The notes under the pieces are model-generated. The model was not told the DNA's origin. It saw only the letters and a list, made by a program, of their open reading frames with translations, and made no database searches. The position numbers and the translations under genes were made by a program. Of a stretch of 32,986 nucleotides of DNA, positions 16,567 through 25,558 are shown piece by piece. The DNA lies in assembly GCA_005882635.1 (NCBI GenBank), contig VBFG01000030.1, positions 1 to 32,986 of the forward strand. The letters are read 5' to 3'. Positions within the stretch are counted from its first letter, which is position 1, and every line of letters starts with the position of its first letter. The stretch comes from Chloroflexota bacterium. GTDB lineage: Bacteria > Chloroflexota > Limnocylindria > Limnocylindrales > CSP1-4.

Positions 16567-16583
16567 GAGTCGTTCCGCGACTC
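16567..16583. promoter_or_regulatory. 17-bp palindromic site, copy 2
   Basis: GAGTCG, TTCCG spacer, CGACTC. Shared consensus with copy 1 is GAGTCGnnnCGCGACTC. The centre is 86 bp from copy 1, about eight helical turns, and about 31 bp upstream of the pyrG -35 box. Confidence 0.6.
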
Positions 16584-16613
16584 GGGCGGGCCACGGTCAC
16601 ACCGCTGAATGGG

Positions 16614-16660
16614 TTGCCCGGGCGGGGGCTTTTCGATAGCATTCGAAAAACCCCCGGAGG
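16614..16660 (+). promoter_or_regulatory. pyrG promoter with a palindrome centred on the -10 box
   Basis: TTGCCC (16614-16619), 17-bp spacer, TAGCAT (16637-16642). The -10 hexamer is exactly the loop of an inverted repeat: TTTTCGA (16630-16636) with TCGAAAA (16643-16649), continued outward past one mismatch by CGGGGG with CCCCCG (16623-16628, 16651-16656). The expected start near 16649 gives a leader of about 20 nt with GGAGG at 16656-16660. Confidence 0.6.
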
Positions 16661-16666
16661 ACCTGA

Positions 16667-18385
<1,719 letters not shown>

Positions 18386-18393
18386 GGAGTGCG

Positions 18394-18771
18394 ATGGACC
18401 GGACTCGCCTGAGCCTCTACTACCTTGCGGGATACCTGATCCCGGCGGGACTCCTGCTGCTCCTGATCCCGGACACGGCAACGAGGCTCCTGCTCTCGAA
18501 CCGAACCTACGACGACGCGCCGTTCCGGCTCGCCGGCGTGCTGTTGATCGGCCTGGGGATCCTCATCGTCCAGATCATCCGGTTCCGGCTCCAGATGCTC
18601 TATGCGACGACCGTCGTCATCCGGCTGTTGATCAGCGCCACGCTGCTCGGGCTGTACCTCCGTACGAGCGATCCGTTCTTCCTCGTCGTCCTGACGATCG
18701 TCGTCATCGGCATCGTTCTGACCGGGTCGAGCCTGCTGATGGCTCGGCGGCAGGGCGCCGCATCTCCGTAG
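18394..18771 (+). CDS. Small multi-pass membrane protein
   Basis: A 125-residue hydrophobic protein of unknown function with four predicted helices: YYLAGYLIPAGLLLLLI, LAGVLLIGLGILIVQII, TVVIRLLISATLLGLYL and FFLVVLTIVVIGIVLTGSSLLM. GGGAG lies five bases before the ATG at 18394, and the gene begins eight bases after the pyrG stop, so it is probably on the pyrG transcript. Composition and topology resemble uncharacterised small membrane proteins found singly in many genomes; no specific family was recognised. Confidence 0.75.
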   Translation: MDRTRLSLYYLAGYLIPAGLLLLLIPDTATRLLLSNRTYDDAPFRLAGVLLIGLGILIVQIIRFRLQMLYATTVVIRLLISATLLGLYLRTSDPFFLVVLTIVVIGIVLTGSSLLMARRQGAASP

Positions 18772-18788
18772 GTCGCGCGTCCGACCTC

Positions 18789-19550
18789 GTGGCGAAGCGA
18801 CCGTTCCGGGGCCGTGACTGTGTGGACCTCCTCGTGTTCGATGAGGTCCATCGCCGCCTTCGTCTCGGGACGCGCCTCCCGGTCGGCCGGCGCGAGGGTC
18901 GATCTCGGACATCGTCGGCTCCGTTGACCGCGTCGACGACTTCGACGGGTGCTTCCGCCCGCGAACGGCTCGCCTCCGGAGGGAGATCCAGCAACGCGCC
19001 GCGAACCCAGGGGTGATCGACCTGCCGATCGCCCTGATCCAGGTCGACAACGCCTACTTCGTCGAGGACGGCCACAAGCGGTTGTCGCTGGCGATCGCCG
19101 CCGGCCGCCACGAGGTCGATGCCGACGTCGAGCGCTACGAGACTCCGTTCCACCTCGCCCCCGGCGCGACGATGGACTCGATCCGGGCGACGCATCGGGA
19201 GCGGCGGTTCCGCGAGACGACTGGCCTGGACCTGGCCGTGCCGGATCACCGCTTCGCGCTGTCGGATCCCGCCGGCTACCTCGAGCTCGAGGAATCGGTC
19301 AAGGCCCACACGTTCGACCTTTCCCAGTCAGAAAGGCGGCTCCTGTCGCTGGAAGAGGGCGCGCGTCACTGGTACGACACGGTGTTCAAGCCGGTGGTCG
19401 AGATCGCGAAGGCCACGAGTGCCTGTCGCCTGCTGGAATCGATGACCGATGCCGACGCTATCTCCTGTTCCGGCGCGGCATCGATGTCCCGATGGATTTA
19501 CGGCTGGCGGATCCCGACGGTCGCGATCGAGCACGGCGTGGCGAACCTGG
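18789..19550 (+). pseudogene. ParB-like (DGHHR-type) protein gene with two frameshifts
   Basis: Fragments in three frames join into one recognisable protein. Frame one from the GTG at 18789 gives DLLVFDEVHRRLRLG. A missing base near 18897 shifts to a frame giving SDIVGSVDRVDDFDGCFRPR, then the ParB-like IQVDNAYFVEDGHKRLSLA and DLAVPDHRFALSDPAGYLEL. A second missing base near 19456 shifts TDAD into RYLLFRRGIDVPMDLRL. Intact relatives, common in Actinomycetota and Chloroflexota, read through these joints. The exact 3' end is unclear because the sequence merges with the next gene. Either a decaying gene or two base-loss sequencing errors would explain it. Confidence 0.65.
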
Positions 19551-19946
19551 AGGGTGCCGGCGCGCGCGTCGGCCACCCCGACCCCGAGCTCGAGCACCGA
19601 GCAGACCTTCTCCGCGACGGTCCATCCGCTCCAGATCGCGGGCTCGGCCCAGGTGACCGAGACGTCGGCCGGCGGCGGCACGGTCGTCCTGCGGGTCAGC
19701 GGCCTGCTCGACGCCGTGCACTGGACCGTCGACATCGACGGCGGCACGGTCGCCCGCCCGAATGAGGGCGTGGAGATCGCGTTCAAGACCGGCGCCGATC
19801 TCACCCGGCTGGCGATGGACACGGTCCGGATCAGCCTGACCAGGACCGAGATGGCCGCCTTCCTCAAGGCGGAGAAGTCCGGTGGCGTCGTCGCAGTCGT
19901 GTCGGACGGCGTTCGGATCGGCTACGCCCAGTTCGGCTCGGCCTAG
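19449..19946 (+). CDS. Hypothetical, probably secreted protein, N-terminus unclear
   Basis: The convincing coding part starts at about 19570 with a Thr/Ser/Pro linker (ATPTPSSST) like those following a lipoprotein cysteine, then a beta-rich domain of about 110 residues (FSATVHPLQIAGSAQV to VRIGYAQFGSA). No signal peptide is found upstream in any frame; instead the frame overlaps the end of the frameshifted ParB-like gene. Possible starts are an ATG at 19449 and a GTG at 19554. A deletion joining two genes, or a further sequence error, would explain the missing N-terminus. No family recognised. Confidence 0.45.
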   Translation: MPTLSPVPARHRCPDGFTAGGSRRSRSSTAWRTWRVPARASATPTPSSSTEQTFSATVHPLQIAGSAQVTETSAGGGTVVLRVSGLLDAVHWTVDIDGGTVARPNEGVEIAFKTGADLTRLAMDTVRISLTRTEMAAFLKAEKSGGVVAVVSDGVRIGYAQFGSA

Positions 19947-19970
19947 ACCATCGGTCTCACCGCCGGAAAT

Positions 19971-20001
19971 CCTGCCGGTCGGCGCGCTGCCGACCGGCAG
20001 G
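19971..20001 (+). terminator. 13-bp perfect hairpin
   Basis: CCTGCCGGTCGGC (19971-19983), loop GCGCT, GCCGACCGGCAGG (19989-20001). It lies 25 bp after the stop at 19946 and just before the tal promoter region. No T tract follows, so it is a strong hairpin with a probable but unproven terminator role. Confidence 0.65.
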
Positions 20002-20037
20002 CCCGTGCCCGCGGCCGGACGATCGCGCAGGCGGGCG

Positions 20038-20043
20038 TAGAAT
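20038..20043 (+). promoter_or_regulatory. -10 box for tal
   Basis: TAGAAT matches the -10 consensus at five of six positions, about 50 bp before the tal ATG. No good -35 is visible at 16-18 bp upstream. Confidence 0.4.
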
Positions 20044-20093
20044 CGGCGTCCGCGATTCGCCGTCCGCCCGATGCGCCAGCCAGGAGCCGCCCG

Positions 20094-20813
20094 ATGAAGA
20101 TCTTCCTCGACACCGCCGACATCGAAGAGATCCGGATCGTCGCCCGCTGGGGCGTGCTCGACGGTGTGACCACGAACCCGACCCTGTTCGCCAAGACGAG
20201 CGGAGCGACCTACGAGGAGGTCCTCAAGGAGATCTGCACGATCACCTCCGGGCCTGTCTCGGCCGAAGTCGTCGCCGAGGAGGTCGAGGGGATGCTCAAG
20301 GAGGGGCGCGCCTTCGCGAAGATCGCCCCGAACATCGTCGTCAAGGTCCCGATGAGCGAGGAAGGGCTCGAGGCGATGTCGCGGTTCGCCGAGGAGGGGA
20401 TCAAGACCAACTGCACCCTGATCTTCACCGCGAACCAGGGGCTCCTCGCGGCGAAGGCCGGTGCGTCGCTCCTGTCGCCGTTCGTCGGCCGCCTCGACGA
20501 CATCAACCAGGACGGGATGATCGTGATCCGCGAGCTCGCCGAGATCGTCGCGATCCACGAGCTGGACACCGAGGTCCTCGCGGCGTCGATCCGGAACCCC
20601 CTCCACATGACGCAGGCCGCGCTCGCCGGCGCCCATGTCGCGACCCTGCCGTTCAAGGTCCTCCAGCAGATGGTCCATCACCCGCTCACCGACAAGGGGA
20701 TCGTCCAGTTCCGGTCGGACTGGGACAAGGCCCGCAAGGCCCTCGCGGCGTCGAACGGCAAGGCCTCGGCGGGAGCGGCCAAGGCTCCGGCGGCCGCGAA
20801 GTCGGGGAGCTGA
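20094..20813 (+). CDS. tal: Transaldolase, short (TalC/fructose-6-phosphate-aldolase-like) form
   Basis: Transfers a dihydroxyacetone unit between sedoheptulose 7-phosphate and glyceraldehyde 3-phosphate through a Schiff base. The 239-residue protein starts MKIFLDTADIEEI and has the DGVTTNPTL motif (about 23-31), the Schiff-base Lys in NIVVKVPM, and TNCTLIFTANQGLLAAKAG. This is the MipB/TalC class; a fructose-6-phosphate aldolase activity is possible, but genome context favours transaldolase. A Lys/Ala-rich C-terminal tail of about 20 residues is an addition. It lies apart from the main pentose phosphate operon, with its own -10 box upstream. Confidence 0.93.
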   Translation: MKIFLDTADIEEIRIVARWGVLDGVTTNPTLFAKTSGATYEEVLKEICTITSGPVSAEVVAEEVEGMLKEGRAFAKIAPNIVVKVPMSEEGLEAMSRFAEEGIKTNCTLIFTANQGLLAAKAGASLLSPFVGRLDDINQDGMIVIRELAEIVAIHELDTEVLAASIRNPLHMTQAALAGAHVATLPFKVLQQMVHHPLTDKGIVQFRSDWDKARKALAASNGKASAGAAKAPAAAKSGS

Positions 20814-20853
20814 CGGCACTCGGCGCGTCGGGAGTCGATGCGGCATTCGAGTT

Positions 20854-20920
20854 GAATTCCGATCGGCCGTGCGCGATCGAGCGACCTGCGCGCTTGATCG
20901 TGCACGCTCGAGCTCAAATC
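20854..20920. repeat. Long imperfect inverted repeat downstream of tal
   Basis: Arms 20854-20883 and 20891-20920, 30 bp each, match at 22 of 30 positions around a seven-base loop. The innermost ten bases (CGATCGAGCG with CGCTTGATCG) have one mismatch. It starts about 40 bp after the tal stop and may end tal transcripts. The rest of the gap 20814-20970 shows nothing else. Confidence 0.5.
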
Positions 20921-20970
20921 CATTCGCCTGGCGAGTCAACCGCGCGGGCAGCATGGCTTGATCGCCTGAC

Positions 20971-21096
20971 GTGACCGCGGGTGGGCTGCCGACGACCGCG
21001 AGCGTGCCCGGGATCGACGATCGACAAGCGACGCATCGCCGATTCGACAAGCTCGACGAGTACCTCGCGACGCGCGAGTCGGCGATCGAGGCGTGA
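20971..21096 (+). CDS. Possible small protein coupled to the 21093 gene
   Basis: A 41-residue frame from a GTG at 20971. Its C-terminal half, RRFDKLDEYLATRESAIEA, looks like a real amphipathic helix, and its TGA overlaps the next gene's GTG as GTGA, the coupling pattern used throughout this genome. There is no clear ribosome-binding site, and the first 15 residues are low complexity. It might instead be the remnant of a longer gene. Function unknown. Confidence 0.35.
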   Translation: MTAGGLPTTASVPGIDDRQATHRRFDKLDEYLATRESAIEA

Positions 21097-21407
21097 CGTA
21101 TGCCGGACCCGTGTTGGCGCTCGGGCTGTGGCTTCTCGGTTGGGCCGCGGTCTGGTCGCGGCCCGACCGATTCGCGTGGCGTGGCTTCTGGCTCGGCGTC
21201 CCTCGCTGGCAGCGTCGCCCGGCTCGCACCGAGCTGATCGCTGGGGCGACGATCTGGGGCCTCGTCGACATCGCGGCCGCCTCGGTCATGTTCCTCGCCC
21301 GTCTCGACGACGGTGGGGCAGCGCCGATCCTTCTCGCGGCCAATGCGATCGGAGTGATCAGCCTCCTGGCGGCCGCGGCTGCGAAGCGCCGTCGTCCGCG
21401 GGCCTGA
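21093..21407 (+). CDS. Small membrane protein
   Basis: A 104-residue protein with three hydrophobic segments: VLALGLWLLGWAAVW, ELIAGATIWGLVDIAAASVMFLA and ILLAANAIGVISLLAAAAA, and an Arg-rich C-terminus. The start is a GTG at 21093 overlapping the preceding small frame's stop. The 3' end overlaps the convergent MFS gene by 50 bp, so one of the two ends may be mis-set. No family recognised. Confidence 0.5.
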   Translation: MTYAGPVLALGLWLLGWAAVWSRPDRFAWRGFWLGVPRWQRRPARTELIAGATIWGLVDIAAASVMFLARLDDGGAAPILLAANAIGVISLLAAAAAKRRRPRA

Positions 21408-22686
21408 TCTCGGCCGGCAACACCCCGATCCCGGCGATGACGCCTTCGTCGCGATCGATCGGGTCCGAGCTGGCGCGCTCCCGGCGGGCCAGGACGATGA
21501 ACGGCAACGACAAGGCCGAGATCCCGGCCGACACCAGGTACGCCGGCCCGTAGCCGCTGATATCGGCGACGCGGCCCAGCGCCGGTTGGGCGACCACGCC
21601 GCCGGCCGACGCCATCAAGGAGTCGAATGAGAGCACCGTCGCCCGCTGCTCGGACGGGATCAAGCCGTTGACGAACGCCTGCCGGAGCGGCGACTCGACC
21701 GCGAACACGAAGGCCCAGCCGCCGAGCAGGAGCAGGGCGACGACGAAGCTGCCCGTCACCCCAAGGACGCCGAGCAGGACGACGTTGAGCAGGCCGCCGA
21801 TCACGAGCGCCGTCGTCCGACGGCCGAACAGCCGCCTCACCCGGGAGACCGTGAGCCCGCCGACGATCTGGATCCCGGCGACGACTGCGGCAGCGAGACC
21901 CGCGATCCCGTAGGCCGTCTTGTCGCCGTAGAGCTGGAGCAGGAACGGCTGGGCTGCGTAGAACACGAAGATGCCGGCCCCGGCCGAGAACGGCGCGGCG
22001 AGCATCAACCAGCGCACGGGTGGGTTACGGAACCCGCCGTCGATCGACCCGCGGATCACCGCCCGGACCGCGGCGACCGGACCGACCTCCCGCTGCGGCG
22101 AGAACCCCAGGTCGTGCATGAACCGGATCGCCACGACCATCGTCACGCCGAGCATGGCCGCCCGGATCACGTAGGGAACGCCGAGGTTGGTCGCCTGGGC
22201 GATGACCCCACCGGAGACGGTCCCGACCAGCATCGCTGCTCCGCTGACCATTTGGGCTCGGCCAAAGATCTGCTCGAGGTGACCCGTGAAGCCCGTCGCC
22301 CGGAGCGCATCGACGAGCCAGGCCTCGGTCGCGCCCGAGAAGAACGTGAAGCCCAGACCCAGCAGGATCGAGGCGATCGCCCAACCCGCCAGTGGCGCGT
22401 GGACCTGCCACATCACCAGGTAGAGCACCGTCGAGAGGAGCAGCGTCCCAGCACCCAGGACGTACGAGAATTGGCGGCCGCGAGTGTCCGCGACGACGCC
22501 CGTCGGGACCTCGAAGATCACCTGGCCGAGCGTGTAGAAGGCGTTGGCCGCGAATGCCCCGGCGTTGTCCAGCCCCGCGTCGAGGAGGAAGATCGTGTTG
22601 ATCCCCCAGATGAACGACGAGGCGAGCGTCGTCAAGAGGGTCAGGACCAGGTAGGTCCGTTCGACTGTCCTCGCCGGATCAACCAC
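21358..22686 (-). CDS. MFS transporter
   Basis: Major facilitator superfamily permease of 442 residues with twelve predicted helices. The loop EVPTGVVADTRGRQFSYV (helix 2-3) is the MFS motif A (GxxxDxxGR). The GTG start at 22686 overlaps the nagA stop by eight bases, making it the last gene of the sugar operon. In that position it may export or import a sugar or a catabolic by-product, but the substrate is not predictable. The last 40 residues are polar and Pro-rich, and the 3' end overlaps the convergent small membrane gene. Confidence 0.88.
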   Translation of the reverse strand: MVDPARTVERTYLVLTLLTTLASSFIWGINTIFLLDAGLDNAGAFAANAFYTLGQVIFEVPTGVVADTRGRQFSYVLGAGTLLLSTVLYLVMWQVHAPLAGWAIASILLGLGFTFFSGATEAWLVDALRATGFTGHLEQIFGRAQMVSGAAMLVGTVSGGVIAQATNLGVPYVIRAAMLGVTMVVAIRFMHDLGFSPQREVGPVAAVRAVIRGSIDGGFRNPPVRWLMLAAPFSAGAGIFVFYAAQPFLLQLYGDKTAYGIAGLAAAVVAGIQIVGGLTVSRVRRLFGRRTTALVIGGLLNVVLLGVLGVTGSFVVALLLLGGWAFVFAVESPLRQAFVNGLIPSEQRATVLSFDSLMASAGGVVAQPALGRVADISGYGPAYLVSAGISALSLPFIVLARRERASSDPIDRDEGVIAGIGVLPAEIRPADDGASQPRPPGG

Positions 22687-23839
22687 CGGCGCCGACGGGG
22701 CGGTCCATGTCCACGGTCCGGCCCGCTCGAACCACCCGACGGACGGACAGGTCTTCGGCGAGCTCGACCAGATCGGCGCGCTGACCGACCGCCAGCCGGC
22801 CGCGGTCGATCAAGCCGAGCATGGCCAGCGGGTTGCGGCTCGCCGCGGCGACGGCGGCAGGAAGCGAGGACCCGTTCGCGACGACGTTCCGGACGGCCAC
22901 GTCGAGGGCGATGACCGAGCCGGCGAGCGTCCCGGAGCCGTCGGCCAGGGTGCAGCGCCCGTCGCGGATCTCGATCTCCTGGCCGCCGATCGTGACCCGC
23001 CCGTCGCCCATGCCGGCCATCGACAGGGCGTCGGAGATCAGCATCAGCCGGTCGGCGGGCTTCGTCCGCTCGATGATCGTCCACACCGACGGGTGGACGT
23101 GGTGGCCGTCGGCGATCAGCTCGACGTAGGCCTCGTCGCGGATCAGCGCGGCGACCGCCACGCCCGGCGCACGATGATCGAGGCCGGTCATGCCATTGAA
23201 TAGGTGGGTCGTCGTCGTCCCGCCGGCGTCATAGCCGGCGGTCGCCCCGGCGAGGTCGGCGGCCGAGTGGCCGATCGAGATTCGGACGCCGAGCCCGCGG
23301 AGGCGCCGGATGAGGTCGAGGCCGCCGGGGATCTCGGGCGCGATCGTGATCAGGGTCAGCCCGTCGACGAGCGGCTCGATCTGCGACCAGGGCGTGTCGG
23401 CCGGGCTGGCGATGAACGCCGGATTGTGGGCGCCCTTTTTCGCGTGCGAGATGAACGGCCCTTCGAGGTTGAAGCCGAGCGGCTGGGCGCCGTCGTCGGC
23501 GGCTCGCGGGATCCACGCCCGGACACGGTCGGCGAAGGCGTGGAGCTCGGCGAAGGGGCTCGACCAGGCCGTCGGCAGGAACGACGTCACGCCGCGCCGG
23601 AGCAGGGCGCGGGCCATCCCGTCGAGGTCGTCGGTCGCGCCCATCGCGCTGTGACCGCCCCAGCCGTGGCAGTGGACGTCGACGAAGCCCGGTGCGACGA
23701 ACGGCATTCCCTCGTCCCCGTCGGTGGCCTGTCGGTCGACGTCGACCGCGGCGATCCGGTCGTCCTCGATCGTCAGCCGGCCGACGAAGACCTCGGCGTC
23801 GAGGACGAGTCGGCCGCGGATCTCCGCTCGGGGGGTCAC
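22679..23839 (-). CDS. nagA: N-acetylglucosamine-6-phosphate deacetylase
   Basis: Removes acetate from GlcNAc 6-phosphate to give glucosamine 6-phosphate. The 386-residue amidohydrolase shows HCHGWGG (56-62), the metal ligand Glu126 in NLEGPF, His191 in IGHSAA, His212 in THLFNGMTGL, substrate-binding LIADGHHVHP (241-250) and the catalytic Asp270 in LISDALSMAG. THLFNGM replaces the common THLFNAM, a mild change. The GTG start overlaps the gntR stop as GTGA. No nagB deaminase is present in the window. Confidence 0.94.
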   Translation of the reverse strand: MTPRAEIRGRLVLDAEVFVGRLTIEDDRIAAVDVDRQATDGDEGMPFVAPGFVDVHCHGWGGHSAMGATDDLDGMARALLRRGVTSFLPTAWSSPFAELHAFADRVRAWIPRAADDGAQPLGFNLEGPFISHAKKGAHNPAFIASPADTPWSQIEPLVDGLTLITIAPEIPGGLDLIRRLRGLGVRISIGHSAADLAGATAGYDAGGTTTTHLFNGMTGLDHRAPGVAVAALIRDEAYVELIADGHHVHPSVWTIIERTKPADRLMLISDALSMAGMGDGRVTIGGQEIEIRDGRCTLADGSGTLAGSVIALDVAVRNVVANGSSLPAAVAAASRNPLAMLGLIDRGRLAVGQRADLVELAEDLSVRRVVRAGRTVDMDRPVGAGG

Positions 23840-24585
23840 GGCGCGCCGCCGTTCGAGGTCTGGCCGGGTTGCTCGACGTCGAACGAGACGTCGAGCGCAT
23901 AGCGATCCGCGGGATAGCGCGACTCGGTCGACTCGATCCGCCGGCCGGCGTCGTCGACGATGACCCGGCGCTCGACGAGCAGCGGGTCGCCCCGGCGGAT
24001 GCCGAGCAGGCGGGCATCCTCGGCGGTGGCCGCCGCCGCGCCGACCGTTCCGGTGCCGCGCCGCAGGCCAATGCCCCCGGCGAGGATCGCCTCATGTAAC
24101 GAGCCGTGTTCGAGGTCGGCGCTGAGGACGGTCTCCGCGCAGGCACGGACGAGGACGGCGGTCTCGACCGCGATCGGCTCGTCGTCGGCGAGGCGGACCC
24201 GGCGGACCTCGACGATCGAGTCGCCGGCTTCGAGCCCGAGGGGGGCGGCCTCGGCACGGGTCGACGGCCGGACCGTCCGCGCCAGGAGGCGCGACGTCGG
24301 AACGCGCCCGCGGCGGAGCATCTCGCTCGTGAAGGTCAGCAGGCGATCGGTCCGGCGGTGCGGGGCGGACGGCGCGACGAACGAGCCGCGACCGGGATGC
24401 CGGGCGACGAGGCCTTCTTCGGCCAGGTGCTGCATCGCGTTTCGGGCGGTCATCCGGCTGACGCCGAACTCGGCGACCAGCTCCGCGTCGGACGGCAGCC
24501 GGTCACCCGGCTTCATCACCGTGATCCGCTCGCGCAGGACCTGCTCGATCCGGCGATGGTGCGGGAGGTACCCGGCATCGATCAT
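23836..24585 (-). CDS. GntR-family regulator with UTRA domain
   Basis: A 249-residue transcription factor. Residues about 8-72 form a GntR winged helix (LPSDAELVAEFGVSRMTARNAMQHLAEEGLV), and residues 90-240 a UTRA effector domain. This is the HutC/NagR/DasR subfamily, whose members often sense glucosamine 6-phosphate or GlcNAc 6-phosphate; position between the ROK kinase and nagA supports such a ligand. Its ATG overlaps the ROK stop as ATGA. It is likely to regulate the operon, whose promoter lies outside the window. Confidence 0.92.
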   Translation of the reverse strand: MIDAGYLPHHRRIEQVLRERITVMKPGDRLPSDAELVAEFGVSRMTARNAMQHLAEEGLVARHPGRGSFVAPSAPHRRTDRLLTFTSEMLRRGRVPTSRLLARTVRPSTRAEAAPLGLEAGDSIVEVRRVRLADDEPIAVETAVLVRACAETVLSADLEHGSLHEAILAGGIGLRRGTGTVGAAAATAEDARLLGIRRGDPLLVERRVIVDDAGRRIESTESRYPADRYALDVSFDVEQPGQTSNGGAP

Positions 24586-25553
24586 CGCGGCGCCGTCGCG
24601 GGTGCGGTGGCGGCAGGAGCGGTCTGTTCGGCCGCCGAGGCGACCTCGGCCCCGTGGATGGCAGCGCCGATCGCACCCGCCCAGGTCCCGAGCTCGGCCG
24701 TCACGATCTCGACCTCCGAGACCGACGTCGTCTGGACCCGCCGCCGGATCTCTTCGCGGGCGGTCTCGAGGAGGAGGTCGCCCGCGGCGGCGATCCCGCC
24801 GCCGATCACGATCCGGTCCGGGGAGAGGACGACGATCATGTTCCCGATCCCGATCCCGAGATACCGGCCGACCCGGCGGAGCCCCTCGATCGCGGCCGCG
24901 TCCCCGTTCCGTGCCCGCTCCACGGCTTCCTCAGCCGTCGCCGTCCCGCAGGCCTCGGCGATCCGGTCGGCGCGGGCGAACGCCTCGAGGCAGCCGTGGT
25001 TGCCGCAGTTGCAATCCGGCCCATCCGGATCGATCGTCTGGTGGCCGATCTCGCCGGCGGTTCCGTCGTGGCCCTGGTGGACCTTGCCGTCGACGGCGAT
25101 CACCCCGCCGACGCCGGTCCCCAGCGTGAGCCCCACCATCGACGACGCGCCCCGGCCGGCACCCAACCGCAGCTCGGCGACGCCGAACGCCCGGGCGTCG
25201 TTGATCAGGGCGACCGGCACGCCGAGCGCCGCGCCGACCGGCGCAGCCACCGGATAGCCGTCCCACGGCCCGCGGAGGTTGACGAGGAACCGCGTCGCGC
25301 CGGCCTTCGGGTCGTACAGGCCGGGGATCCCCACGCCGGCGGTGATGATCCCGGGCCAGCGCCGCATGGCCTCATGCCCGACTTCGCCGAGCTGGGGGAC
25401 GATTGCGTCCGGACCGCCGGCCGCCCGCGTCACAACCGATCCTCGATCGAGGGTCCGCCAGCTGCCGTCACCCTCGCGCTCGACGACCGTCCACTTGAGG
25501 TTCGTCGCGCCGAGATCGAGGCCGAGATGGCGCGTCGCCGCGGGCCCGTCCAT
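24582..25553 (-). CDS. ROK-family sugar kinase
   Basis: A 323-residue kinase that probably phosphorylates the imported sugar at C6. Features: ATP-binding GLDLGATNLKW (11-21), the catalytic Asp119 in LINDARAF, LTLGTGVGG (142-150), EIGH (168-171) and the zinc motif CxCGxxGC (181-188). The combination resembles glucokinase, NagK and NanK-type ROK proteins. Next to nagA and a UTRA regulator, GlcNAc is a reasonable substrate, but glucose or another hexose cannot be excluded. The ATG at 25553 is five bases after the permease stop; the frame remains open upstream through the permease, which is shadow. An Ala/Thr-rich tail ends the protein. Confidence 0.9.
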   Translation of the reverse strand: MDGPAATRHLGLDLGATNLKWTVVEREGDGSWRTLDRGSVVTRAAGGPDAIVPQLGEVGHEAMRRWPGIITAGVGIPGLYDPKAGATRFLVNLRGPWDGYPVAAPVGAALGVPVALINDARAFGVAELRLGAGRGASSMVGLTLGTGVGGVIAVDGKVHQGHDGTAGEIGHQTIDPDGPDCNCGNHGCLEAFARADRIAEACGTATAEEAVERARNGDAAAIEGLRRVGRYLGIGIGNMIVVLSPDRIVIGGGIAAAGDLLLETAREEIRRRVQTTSVSEVEIVTAELGTWAGAIGAAIHGAEVASAAEQTAPAATAPATAPR

Positions 25554-25558
25554 GCCGG

